Shown here: in pieces, positions 48,316 to 58,172 of the stretch
Numbering within the stretch: the first letter of the stretch is position 1
How the letters are laid out: the number at the start of each line of letters is the position of its first letter
From: Vibrio navarrensis
Lineage (GTDB): Bacteria > Pseudomonadota > Gammaproteobacteria > Enterobacterales > Vibrionaceae
Direction of reading: 5' to 3'
Length of the DNA stretch: 64,000 nt
NCBI RefSeq assembly: GCF_015767675.1
Contig: NZ_CP065218.1
Coordinates: 186,001 to 250,000, forward strand
Program-made: the position numbers and the translations under genes
The notes under the pieces: model-generated
Database searches by the model: none
What the model saw: the letters and a program-made list of their open reading frames with translations, nothing else
What the model was told of the DNA's origin: nothing

Positions 48316-49299
48316 TTACTTATTCTTGTTGTCCACCATGACGGCCAGCAGGATCACCGCTGCTTTTGCAATCATCTGGTAGTAAGAGGAAACATCCAAT
48401 AGATTCAGTGCGTTATTTAAGAAGCCGATGATCAGTGCGCCAATCAAGGTGCCCATAATGCGCCCTTTGCCGCCCATTAAGCTGGTTCCACCGAGTACCA
48501 CGGCCGCAATCGCGTCCAACTCGTACCCCATACCCGCGGTAGGCTGTGCGGACGAGAGACGCGACGTGACGATGATGCCAGCCAGCGCGGCCAACAGACC
48601 ACAGATGGCGTACACACCAATCTTGACGCGATCAACATTGATACCCGAGAGGCGAGTTGCCGATTCATTGCCCCCCAAGGCGTAGACATAGCGACCAAAA
48701 CGGGTGTGATTAAGCAAATACCAAGCCGCGGCAAACACCACCACCATTAACCAGACTGGCACCGGAATGCCTAACGCATAGCCTGTACCGAACCAAGCAA
48801 ACGCATCAGAAGCATCACTAAAGCCGGTTGAAATAGGACGGCCGTCGGTATAAACCATGGTCACACCACGCAGCAGCGTCATGGTCACCAGCGTGGCGAT
48901 AAATGCCTGTACTTTGCCTTTGGCGATAATGATGCCGCTGATCGCGCCCAACGCAGCGCCAGCAACCAAAGCAGTGGGAACGGCAATAAGCACCGACACT
49001 TCCATTGCGACCAAGCTGGCCGCAAAAGCGCCGCACAACGCCAACACCGAGCCGACACTCAAATCGATCCCCGCGGTGAGAATCACCAGCGTCATGCCCA
49101 CCGCAATAATCGCGTTAACGGATGTCTGGCGCAGAATGTTCAAAATGTTGTCGAGGGTGAAAAAGTTTGGATTCAAAAAAGAGACAACAACGATCAAAAA
49201 CAGCAACGCAATCAGCGATTTCTGTTCAATCAACCACTCTTTACTCAGCAGTTTTTTGCCGCCTGTGTTGCTCGGCTTACTCATGGTTTTACTGTTCAT
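48316..49299 (-). CDS. rbsC: Ribose ABC transporter, permease
   Basis: Membrane channel of the ribose importer. 327 residues (E. coli 321) with about ten helices. Motifs include [27 protein letters not shown] residues near 70 and the coupling loop [18 protein letters not shown] near 208. Its ATG overlaps the rbsA stop as ATGA, so translation is probably coupled. An internal Met five codons in is an alternative start. It is followed by rbsB at 54 bp. Confidence 0.96.
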   Translation of the reverse strand: MNSKTMSKPSNTGGKKLLSKEWLIEQKSLIALLFLIVVVSFLNPNFFTLDNILNILRQTSVNAIIAVGMTLVILTAGIDLSVGSVLALCGAFAASLVAMEVSVLIAVPTALVAGAALGAISGIIIAKGKVQAFIATLVTMTLLRGVTMVYTDGRPISTGFSDASDAFAWFGTGYALGIPVPVWLMVVVFAAAWYLLNHTRFGRYVYALGGNESATRLSGINVDRVKIGVYAICGLLAALAGIIVTSRLSSAQPTAGMGYELDAIAAVVLGGTSLMGGKGRIMGTLIGALIIGFLNNALNLLDVSSYYQMIAKAAVILLAVMVDNKNK

Positions 49300-50801
49300 G
49301 CTGCTTCCTCAGATAGCGTTTTACCGACTGCACACGCCATCAGTTTTTCCTGATTCGCGTCTTTTGCATCAAACTCACCGGTGATGCGTCCTTCGTGCAT
49401 AACTAAGATGCGATCACTCATGCCAAGCACCTCAGGCATTTCCGACGACACCAAAATGATGCTCATCCCCTCGGCCTTAAACTTATTGATTAATTGATAA
49501 ATTTCTTTTTTTGCCCCGACATCCACACCACGTGTCGGCTCATCGAGGATCAGTACTTTAGGCCGCGTCATCAACCCTTTGGCAATCGCCACTTTTTGCT
49601 GATTCCCACCCGATAGGTTGCCAATAATCTGTTCGCGGCTTGGCGTTTTGATATTGAATAGCTGGATAAAGTCATCCACCGCCGTCACTTCATCGCCATG
49701 CTGGATTTGCATCCCTTTGCTCAGTTTATCCAGCGCGCAGAGTGTCATATTCTCTTTCACCGACAGCCCCAACACCAAGCCATCGCCTTTGCGATCCTCG
49801 GAAATGTAGGCGATGCCGTTAGCTAAGCCATCTTGCGGGCTCACCGGATTAATGGTTTTCTGGTCAAGGTTTATCACCCCGCGCTCACTCGGCAGCGCAC
49901 CGTAAATCACCTTCATCAGTTCGGTGCGCCCTGCGCCCATCAAACCGGAAATGCCGAGGATCTCTCCACGTTTTAGGCTAAAGCTGACATCATGCACACC
50001 AGAGCCTGTGAGCCCCGCTACTTGCAAACAGGTCTCGCCATGTTTGACTTCAATGCGTGGGTACTGCTCTTCTAGCTTACGGCCAACCATCATCTCGATC
50101 AGCCCCTCTTCATCTGTCTCCGCCACAGCACATTGAGCAATGAATTTTCCGTCGCGCAGCACGGTAATGTCGTCGCAGATCTCGAAGATCTCTTTGAGAC
50201 GGTGAGAGATATAGACGATGCCGCAGCCTTGATCGCGCAGTTCGTTGATCACACTAAACAAGGCTTGCGTTTCCGTGTCCGTCAAAGCGTCGGTTGGCTC
50301 ATCCATGATGATGACGCGCGACTCAAACGAGAGCGCCTTGGCGATTTCCACCATCTGCTGCTCGCCCAAACTCAGTTCACCGAGTAGCGTTTTCGCGCTG
50401 TGCTTCACTTTCAAGCGGGCCAGCAGTTTATCTGCCATCTGGTACATTTTGGCCCAGTCAATGCGGCCAAATTTGGTGGTTATTTCACGGCCAAGAAAGA
50501 TGTTTTCCGCGATAGTCAATTGCGGGATCAGATTCAATTCTTGGTGAATAATGCTGATACCGGCTTGCTGGGAATCTCGCGGACCTTTAAATGTGGTTTC
50601 ACGACCTTGATAGAGGATGCTGCCAGCGTCTTTGTGGTAAATCCCCGTCAGCACTTTCATTAAGGTGGACTTGCCCGCACCATTTTCCCCCATCAGCGCC
50701 ATCACTCTGCCGGGATAGACATTGAGTGACGCTTTATCCAGCGCTTTAACGCCCGGAAATGCTTTCTCAATGTTGTTCAGTTGCAGTATCGCCTCGCTCA
50801 T
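49296..50801 (-). CDS. rbsA: Ribose ABC transporter, ATP-binding protein
   Basis: Double-ABC ATPase of the ribose importer, 501 residues, same as E. coli. First domain: Walker [18 protein letters not shown], signature [15 protein letters not shown], Walker [16 protein letters not shown]. Second domain: [12 protein letters not shown] with degenerate P loop, signature [14 protein letters not shown] and Walker [15 protein letters not shown]. It starts 24 bp after the rbsD stop and its TGA overlaps the rbsC start. Confidence 0.97.
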   Translation of the reverse strand: MSEAILQLNNIEKAFPGVKALDKASLNVYPGRVMALMGENGAGKSTLMKVLTGIYHKDAGSILYQGRETTFKGPRDSQQAGISIIHQELNLIPQLTIAENIFLGREITTKFGRIDWAKMYQMADKLLARLKVKHSAKTLLGELSLGEQQMVEIAKALSFESRVIIMDEPTDALTDTETQALFSVINELRDQGCGIVYISHRLKEIFEICDDITVLRDGKFIAQCAVAETDEEGLIEMMVGRKLEEQYPRIEVKHGETCLQVAGLTGSGVHDVSFSLKRGEILGISGLMGAGRTELMKVIYGALPSERGVINLDQKTINPVSPQDGLANGIAYISEDRKGDGLVLGLSVKENMTLCALDKLSKGMQIQHGDEVTAVDDFIQLFNIKTPSREQIIGNLSGGNQQKVAIAKGLMTRPKVLILDEPTRGVDVGAKKEIYQLINKFKAEGMSIILVSSEMPEVLGMSDRILVMHEGRITGEFDAKDANQEKLMACAVGKTLSEEAA

Positions 50802-50825
50802 ACTTTGCCCTCACGTTCTCGCCGC

Positions 50826-51245
50826 TTAAAAAACCACGCCGGCCTGAAAAATGACGTTTGCATAAGGCGTACATTCGCCCGTTCTCACCACCGCTTTGCT
50901 TTGCTGAGTACGTTGCTTAAACTCTTGATGAGACACATAGGAAATGGCGATGCTCTTGCCAGTGCGTTCTTGCTCTTGCTGCAATTGAACAAGCAGCGCC
51001 TGATGAAGCTCTGGGCTAACTTGAGCAAACTCCTCCGCCATTACCACCCCTTCAATCTGTGATTCTGACAAGAAAACGCCAACCGTTTCAATAAAACTGG
51101 GGACGCCATGGGTCAGCGCCAAATCAATGCGCGTCACTTGATCGGGAATGGGTAAACCCGCATCACAAATGGTGATCTCATCGGTGTGTCCCAAAGTGGC
51201 CACTAGGTAAGAAAGGTCAGAGTTTATCAGGGTACTTTTTTTCAT
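50826..51245 (-). CDS. rbsD: D-ribose pyranase
   Basis: Interconverts beta-pyranose and beta-furanose forms of ribose so that RbsK can use it. 139 residues, as in E. coli. Conserved residues include MKKSTLINSDLSYLVATLGHTD with the catalytic His, ICDAGLPIP near residue 27 and the C-terminal RTGECTPYANVIFQAGVVF. First gene of rbsDACBKR. A perfect RbsR-type palindrome lies 55-72 bp upstream of the ATG. Confidence 0.97.
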   Translation of the reverse strand: MKKSTLINSDLSYLVATLGHTDEITICDAGLPIPDQVTRIDLALTHGVPSFIETVGVFLSESQIEGVVMAEEFAQVSPELHQALLVQLQQEQERTGKSIAISYVSHQEFKQRTQQSKAVVRTGECTPYANVIFQAGVVF

Positions 51246-51299
51246 TGTGCGTCTCTCGGTACGTTGGAAAAATCCGAGTCATCCTCGTCGGAAAATCAT

Positions 51300-51317
51300 C
51301 ATCGAAACGTTTCGATG
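51300..51317. promoter_or_regulatory. RbsR-type operator upstream of rbsD
   Basis: CATCGAAACGTTTCGATG is a perfect 18-bp palindrome. It shares CGAAACGTTTCG with the E. coli RbsR operator. It is the only such site in the window. Confidence 0.85.
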
Positions 51318-51523
51318 AGATAGTATATCGCGCGGTATAATTTGCTATTGCTCCCCACTCAATCTGTGATAGCGATCTTGCAAAGTTTGGCTCGTGGTAA
51401 AAAAACAGCGCAATCGATCACAAATAGATTTCGACAAAATTCACGAAACCAGTATTCTATGTCGAGCAAATTGTTAACAAATGATCTTTCTCGTCACGTT
51501 TTGTTTCAGGAAACCTTAGCCCT

Positions 51524-52144
51524 ATGAACCTTGCATTGCTCTCTGCTTTTGTTCCAACCTTCTTCTTTGTCTCGATTACGCCCGGCATGTGCATGACGCT
51601 GGCGCTGAGCTTGGGCATGAGTATTGGCTACAAACGCACATTATGGATGATGATCGGTGAACTCGCCGGAGTGGCGTTGGTCTCGGTGTCGGCGGTGATT
51701 GGTATTGCGGCTATCATGCTCAACTACCCGATGCTGTTTGTCAGTTTCAAAGTGCTAGGCGCGCTCTATTTGATCTACCTTGGCGTACAGATGTGGCGCT
51801 CGAAAGGCAAGCTAGCATTATCAGGCGATGGTAGCCCCGTCACGGTCGGTGGTAACTGGAATTTGGTGATGCAAGGCTTTATCACCGCCATTGCGAACCC
51901 CAAAGGTTGGGCGTTTATGATTTCGCTGTTACCGCCTTTTATCGATCAATCGGCGCCACTTACCCCACAACTAATGCTGTTAGTCGGCATTATTCTTATC
52001 TCGGAGTTTGTCTGCATGACGCTCTACGCCACCGGCGGTAAGGGGCTAAAACGCATTCTTGGCAAGTCACAAAATGTGCGGACGCTCAACCGAATTGCAG
52101 GCAGCTTGATGGTCGGCGTCGGCATCTGGTTGTTCTTTAGCTAA
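51524..52144 (+). CDS. LysE/RhtB-family amino-acid exporter
   Basis: Inner-membrane exporter of 206 residues with about six helices, the normal size for the family. It opens FVPTFFFVSITPGMCMTLALSLGMSIGYKRTLWM, with the family SITPG motif, followed by GALYLIYLGVQMWRS near residue 77 and FITAIANPKGWAFMISLLPPFI near 123. The substrate could be threonine, homoserine or another amino acid. It stands alone, convergent with the Mpo1-like gene whose stop is only 7 bp away. Confidence 0.9.
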   Translation: MNLALLSAFVPTFFFVSITPGMCMTLALSLGMSIGYKRTLWMMIGELAGVALVSVSAVIGIAAIMLNYPMLFVSFKVLGALYLIYLGVQMWRSKGKLALSGDGSPVTVGGNWNLVMQGFITAIANPKGWAFMISLLPPFIDQSAPLTPQLMLLVGIILISEFVCMTLYATGGKGLKRILGKSQNVRTLNRIAGSLMVGVGIWLFFS

Positions 52145-52151
52145 GGAGCCA

Positions 52152-52586
52152 TTAGCGCTTTCTGAACACCCAGATCGGCCCGATGAGGAGAAACTGCACG
52201 TCTTCAAAAAAGGACGGCTTTTTACCTTCAATTTTATGGCCGATGAACTGCAACAGCCACAAGCAGACAAACAGCGCCAGGGCGATAGTAAAAACGGGCA
52301 GTTGCAAAAGCGCTAAGCTCCAAGCCAGCGCGATGCAAGACAAGGTATAACCGAGCATCAGCAAGAAGACGCTCAGTGAAAGGCGAAAATAAAACACCCA
52401 CACGGGTAAGGCAGCGAGCCAGACCCAATTGAGTGTCATGCCAGACAAAGTAATGGGGGGAATGGACCAGATCAGCGCCACCACAGAGAAAAAAATCCCC
52501 GGCACTGCGATGGTGTGGATACGCTGATTGATCGGGTGTTGATGGCTTTGCCCGTAAGCGTCAAGCCACTGAGTCAAGGTACGCAT
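52152..52586 (-). CDS. Mpo1-like protein (DUF962)
   Basis: A 144-residue membrane protein of the DUF962/YGL010w family. The yeast member Mpo1 is an iron-dependent dioxygenase in 2-hydroxy fatty acid breakdown. Four hydrophobic stretches are seen. Conserved His-containing motifs are HQHPINQRIHTIAVPGIFF at residues 16-34 and QFIGHKIEGKKPSFFEDVQFLLIGPIWV near the end. AGGAAGGGAAACG precedes the ATG. Enzymatic role in bacteria is inferred. The MmcQ/YjbR gene ends 20 bp upstream and may share its transcript. Confidence 0.85.
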   Translation of the reverse strand: MRTLTQWLDAYGQSHQHPINQRIHTIAVPGIFFSVVALIWSIPPITLSGMTLNWVWLAALPVWVFYFRLSLSVFLLMLGYTLSCIALAWSLALLQLPVFTIALALFVCLWLLQFIGHKIEGKKPSFFEDVQFLLIGPIWVFRKR

Positions 52587-52606
52587 CGTTTCCCTTCCTA
52601 ATTGCG

Positions 52607-52951
52607 CTAAAGTGGCCGCTGTGATTTGGGCAGTTTGGCCACCACTAAGTCATAAGAGCGCTGACACAAATCTTCGATCAAGCCATCCTCGACATCGCCA
52701 GCAAAATAGACTGTAATCCAGTGGCGCTTGTTGGTGTGATAGCCTGGCGTGATGGCGCTAAATTGTGCACAGAGCACTTCGCCATCTTCAGGTTTCGCTT
52801 TGAGCGTGACGTACTCTTTTCCTTCACGCGTGGCCAAAATAGCAAACATTTTCTCTTTAACCTTATAAACCAGAGCGTCCGGGCCAAAAGGAAAATCACT
52901 TTGCGCGCAGTTGAAGGTGTCTAGGTATTGCTGTAACTCGTTGATCGTCAT
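52607..52951 (-). CDS. MmcQ/YjbR family protein
   Basis: A 114-residue protein of the MmcQ/YjbR family, a small alpha/beta fold described as a DNA-binding-like double-wing. Typical features are LVYKVKEKMFAILA, YVTLKAKPEDGEVL, YHTNKRHWITVYFAGDV with the conserved KRHW, and the C-terminal LCQRSYDLVVAKLPK. The start MTINELQQYL at 52951 is preferred over a GTG four codons upstream because GTGAGAG then serves as ribosome site. Function is unknown. Confidence 0.85.
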   Translation of the reverse strand: MTINELQQYLDTFNCAQSDFPFGPDALVYKVKEKMFAILATREGKEYVTLKAKPEDGEVLCAQFSAITPGYHTNKRHWITVYFAGDVEDGLIEDLCQRSYDLVVAKLPKSQRPL

Positions 52952-53042
52952 CGCTCTCACCAACTATGGAATCCGGTGCATCATAAGATGCCACTGATTA
53001 ATGATAAGTTAAGCATTAGAAATGCCTTGTTGTGAAGCGACA

Positions 53043-53072
53043 CATAAAAAAAGAGAGCTCACGGCTCTCTTT
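53043..53072 (-). terminator. Intrinsic terminator after viaA
   Basis: AAAGAGAGC (53050-53058) and GCTCTCTTT (53064-53072) form a perfect 9-bp stem with a 5-base loop. T-rich on the minus side, with TCGTTTTT on the plus side. Confidence 0.85.
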
Positions 53073-53083
53073 CGTTTTTCTCG

Positions 53084-54529
53084 TTACCATTTTTTCATTA
53101 AGCGACCGACCAAGCTCGGGTGGTAAGTCCAACAGTGATCAAACATCGACATCAACTCAGGGTTGCCATATTTGGACAGACTTACCGCGTGAAAACGGTT
53201 TTGTTGCAACTTAAGCTGCTCGACCTTCGCCAACATCTCTTCCGACTGTCTCGGCGCGATAAAATCAGACAACACCACCAGATCCGCGTTGCGATACTTC
53301 TCACCACTCATCAGCTCAATCGATTTAAGCAACACGGGCTCAAACGCGGTGCCGCCATGAAAGGTATAAGTAAGGAAGTCCGCCGCTTCACGCAAGCCAT
53401 CTTGGCGAGTCAGCTCATAGGTGATCTGCTCGGTGGAGAATAAGATCACATAACAGTCTCGCTCTTCTGCTAACGCAATCTGCATCAGCGCATACGCCAT
53501 CGCTTTAGCGCTTTGCTCTGGAAAACCACTCATCGAGCCCGATGCGTCAACACAAATAACAAACGGCCCTTTTTCGATTTCAACTTGCTGGTTATCTGGT
53601 TTATGCGCTTTTACTTTACGCAGGGTGCGCGATTTGCCTTTGACTCGATAGTTCATTAAACGTTTATCGGCCAAATGCTTGTAAAACACCACTTCCAGCT
53701 CCGGATAGGCGAGAAACATGGTTTCATTCGGCAGCAGTTTATTAAGATCATCACTCTCGTGAATGCCGACAATGTCATCGGTGGCTTCATCGCTTTTCTC
53801 TTCCACCATCTGCAGCTCTTCCGCTGGTGTACGGTAGAGATCCGGATCATCCACCTCATTCGCCATGCGGCCAAGCTGCTCGGCTATCTCTTGCAAGCCT
53901 TTGTTCTTTTTTAGAAACTCGGCGTAGCGTTTCATTACGGAAACGTCCGTTTTGCTCAGCTTAGCCGCCGCCATATCCCACAGACGACCAACGCTGCCTT
54001 CATCTCCACCGTCGGTCACTTTGTCCATGCTTTTCATGGTTTCCATGCGCTGATACATGTCGGCGAGCATTTTCTCTTTGTTCGCTTCCAGCTCAGTCAC
54101 CTGCGCTTGTTTGACCGCGTCGCTTAAACTCTGATACCACTGATCGCAGAAGTAGTGTGGAAACATGGGGTTAAACACCCCTTTGTTTTTCTCCAGCAAC
54201 CTACGCGCCTGCATGTAAAACGCGGAATGCCACTCCAGTTTTTTCACTACCTCATCGATCTGCTCGAAAAACTCGCGCTCGCTAAGGTGAATGACGCTTT
54301 GATAGAGCGAAAACTCTTGCTGGAAGCGCTCGGTTTCACACACTTTGGTAATACGCCGTTTAACGCTACCGCGCCATTGAAGCAGATGGTTTTTTACCGA
54401 AGATTTTACACCTTGGTTTTCCGCCATCACCATGAGTTGCGAACGGGCCATTAAATCATTCACCGCAGACTCAACAATGCCTGAGTCTGCAATCATTAAC
54501 GCGAGGTTAAGGCTATCGGCTCCCAGCAT
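53084..54529 (-). CDS. viaA: VWA-domain protein ViaA, RavA partner
   Basis: 481-residue von Willebrand factor A protein that works with the MoxR ATPase RavA in respiratory-complex and membrane-lipid related functions in E. coli (ViaA there 483). The VWA domain is C-terminal (about 315-480) with the MIDAS motif CVDASGSMSG and the second metal-site region TYTFHGGTAFEP. The N-terminal part is helical with the family opening LGADSLNLALMIADSG. GGAGCC precedes the ATG, which is 9 bp after the ravA stop. A terminator follows. Confidence 0.92.
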   Translation of the reverse strand: MLGADSLNLALMIADSGIVESAVNDLMARSQLMVMAENQGVKSSVKNHLLQWRGSVKRRITKVCETERFQQEFSLYQSVIHLSEREFFEQIDEVVKKLEWHSAFYMQARRLLEKNKGVFNPMFPHYFCDQWYQSLSDAVKQAQVTELEANKEKMLADMYQRMETMKSMDKVTDGGDEGSVGRLWDMAAAKLSKTDVSVMKRYAEFLKKNKGLQEIAEQLGRMANEVDDPDLYRTPAEELQMVEEKSDEATDDIVGIHESDDLNKLLPNETMFLAYPELEVVFYKHLADKRLMNYRVKGKSRTLRKVKAHKPDNQQVEIEKGPFVICVDASGSMSGFPEQSAKAMAYALMQIALAEERDCYVILFSTEQITYELTRQDGLREAADFLTYTFHGGTAFEPVLLKSIELMSGEKYRNADLVVLSDFIAPRQSEEMLAKVEQLKLQQNRFHAVSLSKYGNPELMSMFDHCWTYHPSLVGRLMKKW

Positions 54530-54538
54530 GGCGGCTCC

Positions 54539-56206
54539 TTACGAAAAGTACTCGTTGAGATGCTTAATGCGGAACATGGTTTTCTCACTCTCGCTTTTGG
54601 TGGTTTCCAGCGTGTGATTGACCTGTTGCAGCGTTGCTTCCATTAAACGAGGCAGTTCCGGATCAATGAAGTTGTGCGGCAAGGCACCATGAAAATCGCT
54701 GCGCGCTTTACGTAAGTGGTGTTCAGCCTCCGTGAGTTTGCTAAAAGCGCTGTCACATTTTTCTACCCACTTTTGGTAGTGTTCTTGATTAAGCCCCTCT
54801 TTCGTCACCAAACTGACCAGCACCGCGCGGTTGGCAATATCACGAACGACTAGGTTGTTCGAGGCATCAAGGTCGAACTTAAGGCGGCACAAATTGGTAT
54901 TTTGATTAACAAAACCATAGAGGTCGCCATGACCTTCTTTGATCAAGCGATCCAACTCATCTTTTTGCACATACACCCATCGGCTATCGCCTCGTTCAGA
55001 TTCAGAGACTGACATGTTGCTTTGCAGTAGCACCAGTTTGACCAAATTGCGCGTTGGCCCAACGCTGTAAATGCGCGCTTCTGAAGTATCAAAATGGTGT
55101 ACTTCTTTCCCTTTACGCAAAAGACCCGCCGAGGATTCCATCGACAACACTATGCCGTACTGCTCTTCCAGCTCCTGCTGAATGTCCGCCAGCTCTTCGC
55201 GACAATGGTCGATTTGGTGCTGTACGTTCTTTTGATCAAACGCGTGGTTAAGGGCAAATTCTTGGATGACAGAAGTGACCACGTCACGAGAGTCAGGACT
55301 ATTCCACAAGCAGTCTTGCAGTAACAGCAGATCCAGTGGATTGATCTCATCACGACCATTGAAAAAGGCACTCGCTTTGAGAAGGCGCACCGCCTTTTTC
55401 CAGCGACGGTCAGAGACATAGAGATCCATGTCAGCCGCATCGTAGCCTTGGGCTTCCACTTTCTCTTCCAGCATCGATTTGAGCTGATAGAGCTTTTCAA
55501 ACACTTTATCGTTGAGTTTGAGTGACTCGAGCGCCTGCTGCCACTGATGATACTCTCCATCGGTGATCGCCAAACCTTCAGGAACGCGCGCTTCTTCTGG
55601 CGTACCGACCGTCAGCATCGATTTGAAATTTTGCTTGTTCTGAATTCGGTTGACGAAGACACGTACCAACATTCGATCGTACAAGGCTTCGAGGCCACTA
55701 TCTTCATCCGGTAATTCGTTAGACGCAGAAATCAGCAGACGCATCGGCACACGCTCGATATCGCTGCCATTTTTAAAGGTCTTTTCGTTCACCACGGTAA
55801 GGAGCGTGTTTAGGATCGCTGGTCCTGCTTTCCAAATTTCGTCTAGAAAAACTACTTGCGCCGTCGGTAGATAGCCTTGGGTTAAGCGCACATAACGGCC
55901 ATTGTCTTTCAGCTCTTGAATGCTGAGCGGACCAAACACTTCTTCTGGCGTGGAAAAACGCGTCATCAGGTATTCAAAATAGCTGCTGTTGTCAAATGCT
56001 TGGATAAGGCGCTTTGCAATCAAGCTCTTAGCAATACCTGGAGGGCCAAGAAGAAACACGCTTTCGCCAGCCAAAGCGGCCAACAGACAAAGTTTGATGG
56101 TGTATTCACGTTCATAGACGCCATCAGCCAGCGCTAAGGACAGTTTGTTAATTCTTTCGGAAAGTAACGCTTTGTCTGCGTTTGACGCAAAAGAGGGGCG
56201 AATCAT
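54539..56206 (-). CDS. ravA: MoxR-family AAA+ ATPase RavA
   Basis: Regulatory ATPase of 555 residues (E. coli RavA 498). AAA+ features: Walker [19 protein letters not shown] near residue 53, Walker [13 protein letters not shown] near 118, sensor 1 [22 protein letters not shown]. The C-terminal LARA-like and helical region contains the [21 protein letters not shown] segment of RavA. The protein is longer than E. coli RavA, mainly in the C-terminal half. CAGGAGTAACGTA precedes the ATG. First gene of ravA-viaA. Confidence 0.92.
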   Translation of the reverse strand: MIRPSFASNADKALLSERINKLSLALADGVYEREYTIKLCLLAALAGESVFLLGPPGIAKSLIAKRLIQAFDNSSYFEYLMTRFSTPEEVFGPLSIQELKDNGRYVRLTQGYLPTAQVVFLDEIWKAGPAILNTLLTVVNEKTFKNGSDIERVPMRLLISASNELPDEDSGLEALYDRMLVRVFVNRIQNKQNFKSMLTVGTPEEARVPEGLAITDGEYHQWQQALESLKLNDKVFEKLYQLKSMLEEKVEAQGYDAADMDLYVSDRRWKKAVRLLKASAFFNGRDEINPLDLLLLQDCLWNSPDSRDVVTSVIQEFALNHAFDQKNVQHQIDHCREELADIQQELEEQYGIVLSMESSAGLLRKGKEVHHFDTSEARIYSVGPTRNLVKLVLLQSNMSVSESERGDSRWVYVQKDELDRLIKEGHGDLYGFVNQNTNLCRLKFDLDASNNLVVRDIANRAVLVSLVTKEGLNQEHYQKWVEKCDSAFSKLTEAEHHLRKARSDFHGALPHNFIDPELPRLMEATLQQVNHTLETTKSESEKTMFRIKHLNEYFS

Positions 56207-56485
56207 TACGTTACTCCTGATTCAGATCGATATGGTTACACGTACTTTTATACATTTGTTATCACTTTGTTACAAGTGTATTTTGTGCGGAGGAGTCCTT
56301 ATATCAGAAGTCGCTTTCGCTTGACAACGGGTAAACAAAGATTGCATTTATGGGGCGCAAATCACTGATTGCGCAATCGATAAAGCAGCGTTTGCACAAT
56401 TACTGCTTTTTTTTGGCTTGGTTAGTGCGTATCTTGTCTGCTGAGTTTTTTTTACAAATCTATTAACTAGGAAAGTCGTTTTGAC
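56207..56485. other. Divergent intergenic region ravA / Nudix gene
   Basis: Promoters for both genes are expected. AT-rich near 56390-56460, but no convincing operator, repeat or RNA gene was seen. Confidence 0.4.
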
Positions 56486-57001
56486 ATGAGAAAAATCATA
56501 CATAAATGGAAAAACATCGCCCTGGTTGAAGAAAATGTTGCCCTACCTAACGGCAAATCTGTCTGCCATACCACCATCCAACATCCCGGCGCAGCGGTCA
56601 TTTTACCCGTCACAGCATCAGGCGAAATTGTGCTGATCAATCAGTATCGCCCTTCGTTAAAAAAATGGCTGTTGGAACTTCCGGCGGGCACCAAAGAGGC
56701 CAATGAAGATCCACTCACCTGTGCTCAACGAGAGTTAGAGGAAGAAACAGGTTACAGTGCAGAGTGCTTTTACTCACTGGGTCAAGTCACGCCGCTGGCT
56801 GGATTTTGCGATGAGATCCAATATCTGTATGTGGCAAAGCAGCTGCGCCTAACCAATCGCTATCAATGTGATGACGATGAAGTGATTCAAGTCGTCACTA
56901 TGCCAGTCTCGCAATTAGAAGAGAAAATTATTGACGGCAGCATCAGCGATGGCAAAACCATTGCTTGTTTGAGTAAAGCCAAACTGTGCGGTTATCTCTA
57001 A
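56486..57001 (+). CDS. Nudix hydrolase (ADP-ribose pyrophosphatase type)
   Basis: Hydrolyses a nucleoside diphosphate linked to another group, most likely ADP-ribose or a nucleotide sugar. 171 residues. The Nudix box is complete: G-x5-E-x7-RELEEETGY at about residues 68-90, preceded by LELPAG. The upstream IVLINQYRPSLKKWLLELP segment is typical of ADPRase members. The ATG has AGGAAAG upstream. It precedes the threonine aldolase gene by 39 bp and may be co-transcribed. Confidence 0.9.
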   Translation: MRKIIHKWKNIALVEENVALPNGKSVCHTTIQHPGAAVILPVTASGEIVLINQYRPSLKKWLLELPAGTKEANEDPLTCAQRELEEETGYSAECFYSLGQVTPLAGFCDEIQYLYVAKQLRLTNRYQCDDDEVIQVVTMPVSQLEEKIIDGSISDGKTIACLSKAKLCGYL

Positions 57002-57040
57002 AGAGAAAAAGTCACCAATAAAACAGTAAAGTCAGGAGAA

Positions 57041-58063
57041 ATGATGGCTAGTAATAAAATTGATTTTCGCTCCGATACCGTCACTCAGCCTACCCCGGCG
57101 ATGCGTGAGGCCATGGCCAACGCGATGGTTGGCGATGATGTCTACGGCGATGATCCAACCGTCAATGAGTTAGAAGCGTTTGCCGCGAGCGAAACGGGTT
57201 TTGAAGCGGCGCTTTTCACCACTTCGGGCACTCAGGCAAACTTACTCGGCTTGATGTCTCACTGTGAACGTGGTGACGAATACTTGTGTGGCCAACAAGC
57301 GCACAACTATCGTTACGAAGCGGGCGGCGCGGCGGTGTTAGGCTCGATTCAGCCGCAGCCGATTGAGAACAATCCAGATGGCACATTGCCTTTTGATAAA
57401 CTCGCCGCTGCGATTAAGCCCGATGACAGCCATTTCGCCCGTACCAAGCTGCTTAGCTTAGAAAACACCATCAACGGTAAAGTGTTACCACTAAGCTATC
57501 TTCAACAAGCGCGCGCTTTTACCAACAAACATGGGCTGAAGATGCATCTTGATGGGGCGCGTGTCTACAATGCCGCCGTAGCGCTGGATGTTCCAGTGCG
57601 TGAAATCGCTCAGTATTTCGATTCCATGACCATCTGCCTGTCTAAAGGGCTCGCCGCGCCTGTCGGTTCTTTGCTTTTGGGAAGCAAAGAGTATATCACT
57701 AAGGCGCGTCGTTTGCGCAAAATGGTTGGCGGCGGTATGCGCCAAGCGGGCATTTTAGCCGCCGCAGGTAAATTGGCACTGACCGAGCAAGTGAGCCAAC
57801 TCAAAACAGACCACGACAACGCGAAAGCGCTGGCACAAGGGCTTGCGACACTGCCCGGGTTTGATGTGAATCCGCAATGGGTGCAAACCAATATTGTGTT
57901 TGCCAAACTCGATGATAGCGTCGATATCGCAACCATAGCGCAAAAGCTAAAGCAAGAGCAGATCATCGTGTCTCCTGGAAATCCAATCCGCTTTGTCACT
58001 CATAAGGACATCCGTCGCGAAGACATCGATCGGTTGCTCAGCGTATTACGCTCCTATTTATGA
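57041..58063 (+). CDS. ltaE: Low-specificity L-threonine aldolase
   Basis: PLP enzyme cleaving L-threonine or L-allo-threonine to glycine and acetaldehyde. 340 residues (E. coli 333). It opens KIDFRSDTVTQPTPAMREAM, has DDVYGDDPTVNELE near residue 32, TSGTQANLLGL near 61, and the PLP lysine K202 in CLSKGLAAPVGS. TCAGGAG lies just upstream; the second ATG, one codon in, has better spacing and may be the true start. It supplies glycine, the substrate of the gcv system at the other end of the window, though no link is shown by the sequence. Confidence 0.96.
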   Translation: MMASNKIDFRSDTVTQPTPAMREAMANAMVGDDVYGDDPTVNELEAFAASETGFEAALFTTSGTQANLLGLMSHCERGDEYLCGQQAHNYRYEAGGAAVLGSIQPQPIENNPDGTLPFDKLAAAIKPDDSHFARTKLLSLENTINGKVLPLSYLQQARAFTNKHGLKMHLDGARVYNAAVALDVPVREIAQYFDSMTICLSKGLAAPVGSLLLGSKEYITKARRLRKMVGGGMRQAGILAAAGKLALTEQVSQLKTDHDNAKALAQGLATLPGFDVNPQWVQTNIVFAKLDDSVDIATIAQKLKQEQIIVSPGNPIRFVTHKDIRREDIDRLLSVLRSYL

Positions 58064-58092
58064 TTTTCATGGCAGAGCATTGTGATTTTTAT

Positions 58093-58126
58093 GGCAGAGC
58101 GCGTCACTGACGATGCTCTGCCCATT
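58093..58126 (+). terminator. Intrinsic terminator after ltaE, with duplicated left arm
   Basis: GGCAGAGC (58093-58100) and GCTCTGCC (58115-58122) form a perfect stem with a 14-base loop; ATTTTA follows. The left arm is part of an 18-bp imperfect direct repeat (58061-58078 and 58083-58100), the first copy beginning at the ltaE stop codon. Confidence 0.65.
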
Positions 58127-58172
58127 TTACTCAGAGCATTTTGTTTAACCGTCATTTGGAGTCTCCACTGCA

